From Bacteroidales bacterium (GTDB taxonomy: Bacteria; Bacteroidota; Bacteroidia; Bacteroidales; UBA932), in the NCBI GenBank assembly GCA_017501525.1, contig JAFVWT010000004.1, forward strand, positions 62,001-126,000: a stretch of 64,000 bases of DNA, given 5' to 3'. Each line of letters begins with the position of its first letter. Position 1 is the stretch's first letter. The translations under genes were made by a program, and so were the position numbers. Below, in pieces: positions 41,435 to 51,738 of this stretch. Under the pieces are notes generated by a model. It had not been told where the DNA came from. It searched no databases and saw nothing but the letters and a program-made list of their open reading frames with translations.

Positions 41435-42646
41435 ATGTTGAAGGGTAAGCACATTATTGTAGGGGTGACAGGAAGTATTGCCGCCTACAAATCTGCTATG
41501 TTAGTTCGCTCTCTTGTCAAACAGGGGGCTGAGGTTAAGGTCATTATGACCGATACTGCTAAAAAATTCATTACCCCTTTGACTCTTGCCACACTTTCAA
41601 AGAATCCGGTTTTAGTAGAGTTCTTTGATCCCGAAAACGGCCAATGGAATAGTCATGTCTCGTTAGGACTATGGGCAGACCTCTACCTGATAGCACCCGC
41701 TACTGCCGCATCGTTGTCCAAGATGGCCTATGGCGTGGCAGATAACCTGTTGGTCACCACCTATCTTTCATCCCGTTGTCCCGTTTTTGTGGCACCTGCG
41801 ATGGATCTTGATATGTTTGCACACCCTTCGACACAGAAATCCTTGGAAATTCTTCGTCAAAGGGGGGTGACGATAGTAGAACCTGCAGCGGGAGAGCTGG
41901 CAAGCGGACTTGATGGAAAGGGACGAATGGAAGAACCGGAGAAAATTGTGGAGCAGGTGGTGAAATTTTTTGGTAGAAAAGCTACACTTGCGGGAAAGAG
42001 AGTTTTAATAACATCGGGTCCTACTCGTGAACCGATAGATCCTGTCAGATACCTGACCAACGACTCTTCGGGAAAAATGGCAACGGCCATTGCCCGTCAG
42101 ATGGCCTTTAGAGGGGCGCAGGTGACAGTTGTTAGTGGACCTGCAGCGGTAAAACCTGAACAGAAGGATATAGAAGTTATAGATGTTATAACTGCAGAAC
42201 AGATGTATCAGTCAACTATTGAACAATATAATAAAGGGGCTGATATTGTCGTTCTCTGTGCAGCAGTTGCTGATTATACCCCTGCAAAAAAATCTTCTGT
42301 CAAGATGAAGAAGAGGGAAGATAATCTTACGATCGAACTCCTTCCGACCAAAGATATAGCTGCGGAGATTGGAAAGATCAAGCGCCAAGGGGATATTTTG
42401 GTTGGTTTTGCTTTGGAAACTGACAATGAAACCTCAAATGCGCAAAGCAAACTTGAGAGAAAAAACCTCGATATGATAGTTCTCAATTCCCTCAGAGATC
42501 CGGGAGCAGGATTTGCAGGAGATACAAACAAGATTAATATTTTCTTCAGAAACGGCGATTCTGAATCCTTCCCTTTGAAATCAAAGAGTGCTGTAGCTGA
42601 GGATATTGTTGATAATATAGAGAAATTGATGAGTAATGCTCAGTAG
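41435..42646 (+). CDS. coaBC: Bifunctional phosphopantothenoylcysteine decarboxylase/synthetase
   Basis: CoaBC catalyses two steps of coenzyme A synthesis: CTP-dependent coupling of phosphopantothenate to cysteine, then FMN-dependent decarboxylation. In the 403-residue protein the N-terminal CoaC flavoprotein has VGVTGSIAAYKSA, the active-site region NSHVSL and APAMDLDM. The C-terminal CoaB domain starts near residue 185 with RVLITSGPTREPIDPVRYL and has AAVADYTP and KLKKR-like CTP-site features (SVKMKKRE). It overlaps recN by 11 nt. Confidence 0.97.
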   Translation: MLKGKHIIVGVTGSIAAYKSAMLVRSLVKQGAEVKVIMTDTAKKFITPLTLATLSKNPVLVEFFDPENGQWNSHVSLGLWADLYLIAPATAASLSKMAYGVADNLLVTTYLSSRCPVFVAPAMDLDMFAHPSTQKSLEILRQRGVTIVEPAAGELASGLDGKGRMEEPEKIVEQVVKFFGRKATLAGKRVLITSGPTREPIDPVRYLTNDSSGKMATAIARQMAFRGAQVTVVSGPAAVKPEQKDIEVIDVITAEQMYQSTIEQYNKGADIVVLCAAVADYTPAKKSSVKMKKREDNLTIELLPTKDIAAEIGKIKRQGDILVGFALETDNETSNAQSKLERKNLDMIVLNSLRDPGAGFAGDTNKINIFFRNGDSESFPLKSKSAVAEDIVDNIEKLMSNAQ

Positions 42647-44246
42647 ATTATCGATATCTAATTATGCTCTTATAAGTTCGTTGGATATTACTTTTCCCGA
42701 TGGTCTTATAATCATAACAGGTGAAACGGGTGCCGGAAAGTCTATACTTTTAGGCGCTCTTTCTTTATTATTGGGAAAGAAGTCAGACCCTTCTGTGTTC
42801 CATAATAAAGAGAAAAATTGTGTGGTTGAGGGGGAATTTGCTGATGGTACAATCCTTAGAAGGGTAATAACCCCTGCCGGCCGTTCGAGGTCATTTCTCA
42901 ATGACGAACCGATAAATCTCTCAGATCTGTTGGCCCTTTCCGGAAAGATAATAGATATTCATCAGCAGCATCAGCACCTCCTTCTGGGTAGTCCCGATTA
43001 TCGTCTGGAGGTGATAGATCATTTTGCCGATAATGGGGCGCTATTGTCCGATTATACAATCCTTTATAATGAATATCTGAGTGTCGCAAAAGAGATTAAG
43101 AATCTTCAGGAAGCACTCTCAAAGGCTCAAAGCGAGGCGGAATATAATCAGTTCAGATATTCCCGTCTGCAAGATGCGGCACTGGTGGATGGAGAACTCG
43201 AAGAACTGGAGAGTGAACATAAACTCCTCTCGTCGGCTGAGAAAATCCTTTCAGACCTATATACCGTTAAAAATATATTCAGCGGGGAGCAGCAGCAGCT
43301 GAGTTCGATGATAAAAGAGGCTTCGTCACTATTATCAAGATGTTCAGGTGCTTTGCCTGGTGCAGATGAACTCTCATCCAGATTGGATTCGTGTAGGATA
43401 GAGTTGGATGATATAGAAGCTGAAGTGGAAAATTATAGCCGTCAGGTGAGGATTTCTCCTGAAAGACTTGAACAGGTGGAAGAGAGGATGTCCTTTCTGT
43501 ACGAGCTCCTTAGAAAATATAATTGTACAACCGTTTCGGAGTTGATAGAACAACGTGATGCCCTTGCTGAGTCAGTATCGTCAGAAGAGCAACTTCAGCA
43601 GCAGCTGGAATCGTTGTTGCGCAAGCAGAGGAATATTTACTCAAAATTGACTCAACTTGCAGATAATCTGACCCAAAAGAGGGAAAATGCGGCCAAAGAT
43701 TTTGCAGAGAAGTTGCAAAGTCAAGTCCGGTCATTGGAGATGCCCAGAGCAGAGATCAGAGTGAATGTTAATAAGACGGACCATCTTACACCTTCCGGTC
43801 AGGATCAGGTAGATTTCCTTTTTGGGGCGAATGGTTCGGCTTCAATTGCCGATATTTCAAAAGTGGCTTCTGGTGGGGAATTGTCCCGAGTGATGCTCTC
43901 TCTAAAGTCGATTGTAGCAAAATATACCTCTTTGCCAACTATGATTTTTGACGAGATAGACACAGGTGTATCAGGTAAAATTGCCGACAAAATGGGAGAT
44001 TTAATAGGTGAAATGGGGAAGAATATGCAGATTTTTGCAATTACCCACTTACCCCAAATCGCTTCAAAACCTGGTGCCCATTTTTTGGTCTACAAGGAGT
44101 ATGATGAGAAAGATTCGGCTCGTACTTATATTAGGCAATTATCTGAGAATGAAAGAGTAGAGGAAGTGGCAAGAATGTTGAGCGGTTCGCAGCTTACAGA
44201 CTCGGCTATCCAGAATGCACGTGAATTGATAAATCGTTCAAAATAG
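42636..44246 (+). CDS. recN: DNA repair protein RecN
   Basis: RecN is an SMC-like ATPase that acts early in recombinational repair of double-strand breaks. The 536-residue protein has Walker A GETGAGKS (29-36), a long coiled-coil middle (about 150-370), and at the C-terminus the ABC signature ASGGELSRVML, Walker B MIFDEIDTGVSG and the H-loop AITHLPQIAS. It starts inside the end of coaBC (11-nt overlap), which suggests coupled translation. Length is typical of the family. Confidence 0.97.
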   Translation: MLSRLSISNYALISSLDITFPDGLIIITGETGAGKSILLGALSLLLGKKSDPSVFHNKEKNCVVEGEFADGTILRRVITPAGRSRSFLNDEPINLSDLLALSGKIIDIHQQHQHLLLGSPDYRLEVIDHFADNGALLSDYTILYNEYLSVAKEIKNLQEALSKAQSEAEYNQFRYSRLQDAALVDGELEELESEHKLLSSAEKILSDLYTVKNIFSGEQQQLSSMIKEASSLLSRCSGALPGADELSSRLDSCRIELDDIEAEVENYSRQVRISPERLEQVEERMSFLYELLRKYNCTTVSELIEQRDALAESVSSEEQLQQQLESLLRKQRNIYSKLTQLADNLTQKRENAAKDFAEKLQSQVRSLEMPRAEIRVNVNKTDHLTPSGQDQVDFLFGANGSASIADISKVASGGELSRVMLSLKSIVAKYTSLPTMIFDEIDTGVSGKIADKMGDLIGEMGKNMQIFAITHLPQIASKPGAHFLVYKEYDEKDSARTYIRQLSENERVEEVARMLSGSQLTDSAIQNARELINRSK

Positions 44247-44254
44247 AGAATAAT

Positions 44255-46000
44255 ATGGAATATATAGCAAGAATGGATCTCCTTAGGGAGGTATTGGCAA
44301 AAGAGGATATCTCAGCAATGATTATCCCATCTAACGACCCCCATTTTGGGGAGTATGTTCCCGAATATTACAAGACGATCAAGTGGTTGACAGGCTTTAC
44401 GGCAGAGGCGGCTACTTTGGTTATAACCCAGACAGGTGCGGCCCTTTGGACCGATTCACGATTCTTTGTGCAGGCAGAGAGTCAGTTGCAGGGTACGGGT
44501 GTCGAATTGATGAAACTTAAGGTTGAAGGAACTCCCACTATTTCGCAGTGGCTCAAAGAGAATCTTCAGGAGGGTGATATTGTGGCAATGGATGAGGAAC
44601 TTTTCTCGTATCAGGAGTATACCGCTATGGTAGATGACCTTTCTCCGCTGATTCCATCCCTCATAGAGGATCCGTTTGATTCCATCTGGGAGGATCGTCC
44701 CCCCTTGACATTTAACCCTGTCAGATATTTGGACGAATCTGTCACAGGTGAGGGGGTTGCCTCAAAACACTCCCGATTGGTGGAAAAATTGTCGGGAGAA
44801 CTCCCTTTTGCTTATATTATAACTGCTTTGGATGAGATTTGCTGGCTATGTAATATAAGGGGGACAGATATAGAATATAATCCCCTTGTACTATCTTATT
44901 GTGTTGTAAATTCAGAAAACATCCATCTCTTTTTAAGAGAGGAGGTTGTCCCTTCCGATGTGGTCTCAAAACTCTCGTCTGAAGGAGTTATTTTCCATCC
45001 GTACGAAGAGATAGGCCGTTTCTTGAGAAATCTTCCAAAAGATTGTGTCAGAATATACTCTTCCGGAAAGATTACAGCGAAGAATTTCCTCGCTTCTATG
45101 GAGAATATCTATCAAAATGGTCCCTTTGCCCCATTTATCCCAGATCCTATGACAGGTGGGGTACTGTCCAATATGAAAGCTCAGAAAAACAGTGTTGAAA
45201 TAGAAGGATTCAAAAGGGCATATATTGAGGATGCCAAGGCTCAAATCAAGTTTTTTGCCTGGATAAGGGAGAATATAGATAATGGTATTACTGAGCATCA
45301 GGCTGCTTTGAAACTTATTGAGTTCAGAAGTGAATGTCCCGATTATCTCGGAGAGAGTTTCCATCCGATTATCGCTTTTGGTTCCAATGGTGCAATTGTC
45401 CATTATGAGCCTACAGCTGAGAATTCAAGCATTATTGGTAAGAATGGATTCTTGCTGATAGATACAGGTGCCCAATATACCTATGGTACAACAGATACCA
45501 CCAGAACCCTTGCTTTAGGGGAGCTGACCGCTGAACAAAAAGATGATTTTACTGCTGTTTTGAAGGGAATGATAGATCTCTCTATCGCAAAATTCAATAA
45601 AGGAACTCGGGGAGCCCAACTCGATATACTTGCACGCGGCCCTATATTTAAAAGGGGAAAACTCTATATGCATGGCACCTCTCACGGAATTGGTCATGCC
45701 CTATGTGTCCACGAAGGGCCCCAAAGTGTACGGATGGAGGAAAACAGCGTAATACTTAAACCGGGAATGGTCCTTTCAAATGAACCTGCGGTCTATATTG
45801 AAGGAGAATATGGAATAAGAATAGAAAATACTATCGTTGTTACCCCTTGGCAAACTAATCAATTTGCAGAGTTCTATCAGTTTGAGACAATAACAGCACT
45901 GCCAATAAACACAGATGCTGTCAATTTTGAGAATCTTGACAGCATCGAGAAAGCTTGGTTGGAAGATTATAATGCCAAATGTGCTACTCTTCTGAAATAG
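44255..46000 (+). CDS. Aminopeptidase P family protein (M24 metallopeptidase)
   Basis: A 581-residue three-domain Xaa-Pro aminopeptidase of the long eukaryote-like type. The N-terminal creatinase-like domain has IPSNDPHFGEY. The C-terminal pita-bread domain carries the dinuclear-metal ligands: LIDTGAQY, the second Asp in TTDTTRT, His in HGTSHGIGH, Glu in SNEPAVY and Glu in RIENT. No signal peptide is present, so it is cytoplasmic. It follows recN by 8 nt, and its 3' end overlaps the convergent LysM gene by 17 nt. Confidence 0.95.
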   Translation: MEYIARMDLLREVLAKEDISAMIIPSNDPHFGEYVPEYYKTIKWLTGFTAEAATLVITQTGAALWTDSRFFVQAESQLQGTGVELMKLKVEGTPTISQWLKENLQEGDIVAMDEELFSYQEYTAMVDDLSPLIPSLIEDPFDSIWEDRPPLTFNPVRYLDESVTGEGVASKHSRLVEKLSGELPFAYIITALDEICWLCNIRGTDIEYNPLVLSYCVVNSENIHLFLREEVVPSDVVSKLSSEGVIFHPYEEIGRFLRNLPKDCVRIYSSGKITAKNFLASMENIYQNGPFAPFIPDPMTGGVLSNMKAQKNSVEIEGFKRAYIEDAKAQIKFFAWIRENIDNGITEHQAALKLIEFRSECPDYLGESFHPIIAFGSNGAIVHYEPTAENSSIIGKNGFLLIDTGAQYTYGTTDTTRTLALGELTAEQKDDFTAVLKGMIDLSIAKFNKGTRGAQLDILARGPIFKRGKLYMHGTSHGIGHALCVHEGPQSVRMEENSVILKPGMVLSNEPAVYIEGEYGIRIENTIVVTPWQTNQFAEFYQFETITALPINTDAVNFENLDSIEKAWLEDYNAKCATLLK

Positions 46001-47810
46001 TCCATCCTTTTTGGTAGACTACATCTTTTAGAGCTTTGTTCTCGGCTCCACTGCCATATTTGACGGGTTTGAAGAGAACATTAGACTGAATGAGTTTCCT
46101 GTCCAGATTAATGATTCGGGCAGGAAATTTTTTTCCATATGTATTCATTGCTTCTACAAAGAAGGTAATGATATCATAACCCTGAAAAGCAAAAGGGGTG
46201 GGTTCAGCATTGAAAGCTTCCAGGTAGTCATTTATAAATTTGATGCTATTTTCGTTGTTATAGTCAATATTGTATGGAACTGCCAGATGTAGGTTCAACT
46301 GGTGGAAATAATCTGTGTCAAGTGTTTCCATACCTCTCCATTTGCTCATTCCATACACCTCAATCTTGTAGTTCCTGGTACTCTGAATAAGATGTAGGTT
46401 TCTGAGAGCATCTGAAATAAAGGCCTCGCTGTGTGAAGGAATTATAACTTTATTCAGATTGACAGAATCAAGTGCTTCCATCATTGCACTGTTGATTTCC
46501 CGTCCTTCCATAAAGTTATAGCTGAAGGTATTGTATATTGCCCCCCTTGTATCAAGACCATTGCGGGTACTTGTTACAAGATAGGACTCTTCATATCCCT
46601 TTTCGTGTAGAACGACAATCTTCTCAGCTACCGCCTCATTGTTTTTCTTCACCATTTTTTCAATTTGTCTTTCCAACGCATCTTCTGAGTCTGAAGGGAA
46701 TAGGTACATGTAAGGATTTCCCTCCAGAAGTTTGGATGTTTTGTTGTCCAGAGGTGATACTACAGGTATCCGGTTATTGAGACAAAATGTTGAAATGGGG
46801 TGCATATCCCTTGTTGAAATGGGACCTATAACCAATTCGCTGTTATCTAATTTGCCGGATGAAATCAATTCCCATGTTGAGGTGTATTGGGACAAATCCA
46901 CAGTTTCAATTAAATAATCGTCAAATTGTCCCTTTTCTCTGAGATGGTCCGCACCAAGAATAATTCCGCAGTAGAAATCTGCAATGTAGGTAGGCAGATT
47001 ACCGATATTTTCCGATACATTAAATGGAAGAATGACTGTGATTTTAATGGGTTTGTCAAATCTTGCCCTGCCAATGTTATAATCATAAACGGAATCTTTT
47101 ATTTGGGCGGGTGGTACAATGGTAGCATCTGCCGTCAGTTCTTCTTGTGCAAAGATATTTTCAGGGTCCGTCGCCTCCTCTTTCAAGGTTTCATCCGCTT
47201 CTCCTCTCTGATAATACTCATTTATGTATTGCTTGTCAGGAATCAGAACAGTTTTTATTCTGGTTTTGGAGGGAGGTACTATGTTGTTAAGTGCGTACAG
47301 CGCCTCAAGTGGGACATCGTATTTTTTTGCTACATCTTTCAATGATTCAAACCACATTACCTTATGTCTGACAAATCGTTGGGAGTCATTGTTCTGTGGA
47401 GTGGTCTTGCTACCGGGGGTCTCTTGACCATCCTGCTTTATTGTACCTGAAGATGTATAGGCACCGGCTTGGGAAGAGGTTAAGTCTTCTCCATGTAGTT
47501 GCTCATTTTCTGAAGCTTGTACAGGATTACCCTCTTTGATTGGGATATAGATAATCATACCCGATTTGAGCCCTTGAGCCAATGTCGGATTTATTTCATT
47601 TATCTGTTCGGCAGTGACATTGTATTTCTTTGAAATGGAATACAATGTCTGTCCCTTGAGCACCTTGTGAACATAAAACAACTCTCCTCTGATTCTCACC
47701 TTCTCGGTTGAGATTTCAACCGGAGTTGCAACGAACTCTTGGGACCGGAGTTGCGGTACATTAACACACAATAAGATAACCGATAGAAGTATTGAACTTA
47801 TGTACTTCAT
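45984..47810 (-). CDS. LysM-domain protein with periplasmic-binding-like domain
   Basis: A 608-residue exported protein. A signal peptide (MKYISSILLSVILL, cleavage near LRSQE) is followed by a LysM domain (VHKVLKGQTLYSISKKY, about 45-95) and a second, less typical LysM (HKVMWFESLKDVAKKYDV). A large domain of the type I periplasmic-binding fold (from about 255, KITVILPFN...) makes up the rest, as in LppC/LpoA and receptor ANF proteins. LysM predicts peptidoglycan binding. The ATG at 47810 is chosen over a TTG two codons upstream. It follows purC by 9 nt. Confidence 0.85.
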   Translation of the reverse strand: MKYISSILLSVILLCVNVPQLRSQEFVATPVEISTEKVRIRGELFYVHKVLKGQTLYSISKKYNVTAEQINEINPTLAQGLKSGMIIYIPIKEGNPVQASENEQLHGEDLTSSQAGAYTSSGTIKQDGQETPGSKTTPQNNDSQRFVRHKVMWFESLKDVAKKYDVPLEALYALNNIVPPSKTRIKTVLIPDKQYINEYYQRGEADETLKEEATDPENIFAQEELTADATIVPPAQIKDSVYDYNIGRARFDKPIKITVILPFNVSENIGNLPTYIADFYCGIILGADHLREKGQFDDYLIETVDLSQYTSTWELISSGKLDNSELVIGPISTRDMHPISTFCLNNRIPVVSPLDNKTSKLLEGNPYMYLFPSDSEDALERQIEKMVKKNNEAVAEKIVVLHEKGYEESYLVTSTRNGLDTRGAIYNTFSYNFMEGREINSAMMEALDSVNLNKVIIPSHSEAFISDALRNLHLIQSTRNYKIEVYGMSKWRGMETLDTDYFHQLNLHLAVPYNIDYNNENSIKFINDYLEAFNAEPTPFAFQGYDIITFFVEAMNTYGKKFPARIINLDRKLIQSNVLFKPVKYGSGAENKALKDVVYQKGWTISEE

Positions 47811-47819
47811 ATACAAAAA

Positions 47820-48773
47820 TTAAACTAATCTCGCCAAAATGTTGTTAATGTTTTCTTCAATGCGGTTGTAGGTATCGTCATTATATTCAGCAGGGGAGAA
47901 TTTTTCTCCTGTGATATTCTCATACAACTCGATGTACCTTTGTGAAATAATTTCTACCCTTTCATCATCCATAAATGGAACTTTTTGTCCGGGTTGGCCG
48001 CTAAATCCATTTTCCATAAGCCACTCCCTTACAAACTCTTTGGACAATTGCTTCTGGGGCTGATTATTGTCAAATCTCTCCTGATAGCTATCTGCATAAA
48101 AATATCTTGATGAGTCAGGTGTATGGATCTCATCTATAAGGAAGATTTCTCCATCCCTCTTTCCGAATTCATATTTTGTATCTACAAGGATAAGTCCCCT
48201 TTTGGCAGCAATTTCTGTACCTCTTTGGAATAGTGCGAGGGTGTATTTTTCCAATTTTTCGTAATCTTCTGCACTTACGAGTCCTCTGCTGATAATCTCT
48301 TCTTTGGATATATCCTCATCGTGCGCACCTATCTCCGCTTTGGTAGTAGGAGTTATGATGGGAGTAGGAAACTTCTCGTTTTCCTTCATTCCGTCAGGAA
48401 TTCTGACACCACAAATCTCCCTTGCTCCATTTTTGTAGGCTCTCCATGCGCTACCTGTAAGATAACCCCTTACGATCATCTCTACCGGAAGCCCTTGGCA
48501 TTTGTAACCCACAGTTACCATTGGATCGGGAGAGGCAATCTTCCAGTTCGGTACAATATCAGCCGTACTGTCTAGGAACATAGATGCTATCTGGTTGAGC
48601 ACTTGTCCTTTATATGTGATTCCTTTAGGAAGCACCACATCAAATGCGGAGATGCGGTCTGTGGCAATCATAACGATGAAACGATCATCGATAGTATATA
48701 CATCTCTTACTTTTCCTATATATTTTCCTGTTTGTTTCTTAAAACTGAAGTCTGTTTCTGTAATTGCTCTCAT
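47820..48773 (-). CDS. purC: Phosphoribosylaminoimidazole-succinocarboxamide synthase
   Basis: PurC joins aspartate to CAIR with ATP in de novo purine synthesis. The 317-residue protein shows [11 protein letters not shown] (about 19-29), [10 protein letters not shown], the signature [16 protein letters not shown] and LVDTKYEFG with the [16 protein letters not shown] motif. It is at the long end of the family, as in yeast-type enzymes, because of a C-terminal extension. It sits between a glycosyltransferase gene (5 nt) and the LysM gene (9 nt). Confidence 0.97.
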   Translation of the reverse strand: MRAITETDFSFKKQTGKYIGKVRDVYTIDDRFIVMIATDRISAFDVVLPKGITYKGQVLNQIASMFLDSTADIVPNWKIASPDPMVTVGYKCQGLPVEMIVRGYLTGSAWRAYKNGAREICGVRIPDGMKENEKFPTPIITPTTKAEIGAHDEDISKEEIISRGLVSAEDYEKLEKYTLALFQRGTEIAAKRGLILVDTKYEFGKRDGEIFLIDEIHTPDSSRYFYADSYQERFDNNQPQKQLSKEFVREWLMENGFSGQPGQKVPFMDDERVEIISQRYIELYENITGEKFSPAEYNDDTYNRIEENINNILARLV

Positions 48774-48778
48774 TGTGA

Positions 48779-50032
48779 TTATAATTTATAATATAAGTTA
48801 GTCAAATTTTCGGCAAATGTACTCCAAGACAATCGTTGCTTCTCTTTTTCAATATTTTTGGAGAAAGCACTTTTGTTCTCACTATTTGCAAAGTAACTCT
48901 CTATGGCAACTTTTACTGAGTCGCTGTCTGCTTTCGGGGCAATGATTCCGGTACCTGTTTCCCCAATACTCTCCTTCAAACCTCCAACATCTGTAGTGAC
49001 CATAGGCAAGTTAAAGTGATATGCGATTGAACTAATACCACTTTGAGTTGCCGTTCTATAGGGTAGCACACACAAATCGGCGGCGCAGAAGAAAGGGGCA
49101 ACCTTATCATCCGGAATGTAATTTGTAAATAATCTGATATTCTCTCTCAAAGGTGATGCCTGAATTTGTTTCCGATACTTTTCAAAGGACCCATATGGCT
49201 CGCCGGCAATTATCAACTGATAGGATTTGTCCAACTTTGAGAAAGCATCGATAAGGATGTCAAGCCCTTTGTAGTCCCGTATCAGCCCGAAAAACAGGAG
49301 ATTCTTTTTATCAGGAGAGATATTCAATTCCTTACATGCTATCTGACGGGGTATACTCTCTCCGAAGTTTGAATAGATAGGGTGGGGTGAGACAATACAT
49401 CTTGCTTCGGGTTTGAACCGTAGAAGATCATCTTTAACGGCATTGCACAACATGACAAAAGCGTCATTGGCTCCGAGGAAATATCTTGTGAGAGGTGCAT
49501 CAAAGAAATGGGGCTCGTGCGGGACGACATTGTCAAGTATGGAGATAACCTTGCAATCTTTGTTCAGGTGTCTTGCCACCCAACCTTGAGATGGGGCAAA
49601 GAATGGCATCCAATACCTCATAATCAGTAAATCTGGAGAGAACTCTCTGATCTTTTTTGCACACTTGATATAGGATAATGGATTGATAGTATCTAAAATA
49701 CGAATGGACTCGAATGTTGTCTCCGAGTCCATTTTTTCTACATATTGAGTTTTTCCGGGAAATAGGAATTCCGGATATTGTCTTTTAAAATTAAAGGCGC
49801 GTACCTCGTGGTGTTTGCTCAGCTCCTTATAAAGTGAGTTGTTGAACTGGGCAATACCTCCTCTGTAAGGATGGAAACATGAGAGTATCGCTATTTTAAG
49901 TCTGCCGGCAGACTTAAAAATTAACTTGTCCGGGTTTATGGGGCTCTCTTGATGGTGTTCCCGTATCTCTTGTGCGAACATATTAATGCCCGGCGGGTGA
50001 AAGAAAGAGGGAATGGTGCCAAGAAAATCCAT
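48779..50032 (-). CDS. Glycosyltransferase family 4 protein
   Basis: A 417-residue GT-B fold glycosyltransferase. The N-terminal domain starts with [17 protein letters not shown]; the C-terminal donor-binding domain has [21 protein letters not shown], the AGEPYG strand and the region [16 protein letters not shown] that replaces the usual E-x7-E motif. About 45 residues precede the first strand, which is unusual; ATG at 49981 (M18) is an alternative start. No polysaccharide gene cluster surrounds it, so the acceptor is unknown. It is followed by purC after 5 nt. Confidence 0.88.
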   Translation of the reverse strand: MDFLGTIPSFFHPPGINMFAQEIREHHQESPINPDKLIFKSAGRLKIAILSCFHPYRGGIAQFNNSLYKELSKHHEVRAFNFKRQYPEFLFPGKTQYVEKMDSETTFESIRILDTINPLSYIKCAKKIREFSPDLLIMRYWMPFFAPSQGWVARHLNKDCKVISILDNVVPHEPHFFDAPLTRYFLGANDAFVMLCNAVKDDLLRFKPEARCIVSPHPIYSNFGESIPRQIACKELNISPDKKNLLFFGLIRDYKGLDILIDAFSKLDKSYQLIIAGEPYGSFEKYRKQIQASPLRENIRLFTNYIPDDKVAPFFCAADLCVLPYRTATQSGISSIAYHFNLPMVTTDVGGLKESIGETGTGIIAPKADSDSVKVAIESYFANSENKSAFSKNIEKEKQRLSWSTFAENLTNLYYKL

Positions 50033-50108
50033 AAAGCAAACAATAGTTTTATAAATGATAGTTTATACGATTAAATAAATTCAATATGTTCCCGTATAAA
50101 GGTTGAAA

Positions 50109-50720
50109 TTATTTCTTGTTTCTGTTCTTTACATATTCCTGATTCAGACCGTTGATGATTTCGTCTGTAATGTTCAGGGAGTTGTCACCCACGATTACGC
50201 AGTTGGTTGCAACGGTAGTGGTAAGAATCAATGAATGATTTTGACTTTTGTTATAATTTTCCACATATGTCTTGATAGCATCCATCACCTGGTTGAGCAT
50301 TACAGATTCCTCCTCTGCCAATTCCATCTGTCTTTGTTGTGCCAAAAGTGCAAGTTCCTGTTGACGGAGTTGAAGCTCGTTGTTTTGAGCCTCTGCTTGA
50401 GAACGGGTTAGAAGTCCTTTTGACATTTTCTCGTTGAAACTTTGTATATCATTTTCCAACTCACGGTTTTTCTTTGCAAGCTCATTCTCAATAGAGTTGT
50501 ATTTTCCTTCAAATTCGGTTTTCAAATCGTTGTACATATCGTATTGGTTGATAAGGGTATCAAACTGAATGTAAACGATGGAACCGCTATTTGTAGCTTC
50601 TTGAGAATCAGTTGTTTCAGTATTAGCAACCTTAGAACTCTTTTCTCCTAACAACATAACGAACAATACTACTATTGCCGCCAGTGAAATAATGTGTAAA
50701 ATAATATTAGCTTTTTTCAT
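50109..50720 (-). CDS. OmpH/Skp-like protein with N-terminal membrane anchor
   Basis: A 203-residue protein with an N-terminal hydrophobic segment (about 5-25, IILHIISLAAIVVLFVMLL) without a clear cleavage site. It is followed by the Skp/OmpH pattern: a strand GSIVYIQFDTLINQY, a long coiled coil (about 70-150) rich in Q, E and L, and a closing beta region. Skp chaperones guide unfolded outer-membrane proteins. It differs from the skp gene at 56.7 kb, which has a cleavable signal. The ATG at 50720 is chosen; the longer frame from 50792 would run through the promoter. Confidence 0.82.
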   Translation of the reverse strand: MKKANIILHIISLAAIVVLFVMLLGEKSSKVANTETTDSQEATNSGSIVYIQFDTLINQYDMYNDLKTEFEGKYNSIENELAKKNRELENDIQSFNEKMSKGLLTRSQAEAQNNELQLRQQELALLAQQRQMELAEEESVMLNQVMDAIKTYVENYNKSQNHSLILTTTVATNCVIVGDNSLNITDEIINGLNQEYVKNRNKK

Positions 50721-50755
50721 TTTATATAAATTAATTATAACTCTAACACAAATCG

Positions 50756-50787
50756 CAAATATACGTAATAAGCGAGTGAAAAGCAAA
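50756..50787 (-). promoter_or_regulatory. Consensus promoter of the OmpH-like gene
   Basis: On the minus strand TTTG (50784-50787) and TATATTTG (50756-50763) are 20 nt apart. The leader would be about 30 nt. The promoter lies inside the first copy of a duplicated 54-bp unit. Confidence 0.75.
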
Positions 50788-50810
50788 GCCATAGCTTTGA
50801 TTTTTACAAC
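50757..50810. repeat. 54-bp direct repeat, copy 1 (active promoter copy)
   Basis: It matches 50843-50896 at 50 of 54 positions. It carries the near-palindrome CAAAGCCATAGCTTTG and, at its left edge, the -7 box of the OmpH-like gene. Confidence 0.85.
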
Positions 50811-50827
50811 GAGCGAAATAGTATTTC

Positions 50828-50843
50828 TACCCCGTTAGGGGTA
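50828..50843. repeat. Short inverted repeat between the 54-bp copies
   Basis: TACCCC and GGGGTA form a 6-bp stem around GTTA, just before copy 2. Confidence 0.5.
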
Positions 50844-50896
50844 AATATACGTAATAAGCGAGCGAAAAGCAAAGCTATAGCTTTGATTTCCACAAC
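50843..50896. repeat. 54-bp direct repeat, copy 2
   Basis: It contains the perfect 16-bp palindrome CAAAGCTATAGCTTTG. The base that would complete TATATTTG is changed, giving TATATTTA on the minus strand. It abuts the stop codon of the Ig-like lipoprotein gene. Confidence 0.85.
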
Positions 50897-51736
50897 TTAC
50901 TGCGCCTCAATTTCTATAGTATTTGAATTGCCTTGTGATACAGAGGCATATATCTTGAATTTGCCGGGAACTTTTGATGTAAATATGTTACTCTCCAATT
51001 CTATCGGTTCACCGCTTGCTTCTGATATCAGATAATAGGTTGCCTCAGAAGTGCAATCCACTTCATTAATTTTCAAGGAGAGTGTAGCGCAGCTCTCTCC
51101 ATCCGCCAATATAATATAGGTATCGGCGCTCAATACTATTTGAGGCGGCCTTTCGGTGGCGGTTATTTTCACTTTTTCAGATTGAATTCCTTGGTATATT
51201 GCATAAAATTCGTGTATTCCAGGTTTGTCTGTACTATAGACAAATTCCATAAGTCTGATGTCATGATCCGATAGGGAGTCAACTCTGTACAACTCACTTT
51301 GAGAGGAGACATTTTCTTCCCCGTTACATATTACCTGAAATGATACACGTTCTTGATTATCAGCCATAATGGTGTCACTGTCGGGAATCAGTGTAATCTC
51401 CATCCCGTCAAGGGGATTTTTACCGACAGTTATAGTTGCAGTATTGGATTTTTCTCCATTCCTCACCGCATAGAAAGAATATATACCTTCGACTGTACTT
51501 GAAAATGTGTTGCCATTGAGCGGTGTATCGTTCTCAACATGAAATATCTCGCTCGAGTTTGTTACATCTTCTGTGCGTTGTTTTACCGTAAAGGTTGCAA
51601 TGTCGTTTTGATTGCAGTCAAGCCATGTTACATCTGTACTGAGAATCAGAGGGGCTTGATTCTTGTTCTCTTTATTGCAACCAGGTAATGCAACGATAGC
51701 GGCTGCCAAGATTAGTATTTTTAGTAACATTTTCAT
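50897..51736 (-). CDS. Lipoprotein with three Ig-like repeats
   Basis: A 279-residue lipoprotein (lipobox LPGC, Cys20, then NKEN). Three repeats of about 80-90 residues follow, each ending in a G-x-Y/H/K-x-F/I-Y-A strand with S-x-x-x-x-I (YSFYAVRNGEKSNTATI, HEFYAIYQGIQSEKVKI, FKIYASVSQGNSNTIEI), an Ig-like pattern. Each repeat starts with an LSTD/LIPD/LSAD strand. It is 2 nt downstream of pdxJ and likely co-transcribed. Function unknown; it is distinct in sequence from the FN3-module lipoproteins elsewhere in the window. Confidence 0.8.
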   Translation of the reverse strand: MKMLLKILILAAAIVALPGCNKENKNQAPLILSTDVTWLDCNQNDIATFTVKQRTEDVTNSSEIFHVENDTPLNGNTFSSTVEGIYSFYAVRNGEKSNTATITVGKNPLDGMEITLIPDSDTIMADNQERVSFQVICNGEENVSSQSELYRVDSLSDHDIRLMEFVYSTDKPGIHEFYAIYQGIQSEKVKITATERPPQIVLSADTYIILADGESCATLSLKINEVDCTSEATYYLISEASGEPIELESNIFTSKVPGKFKIYASVSQGNSNTIEIEAQ

Positions 51737-51738
51737 CT

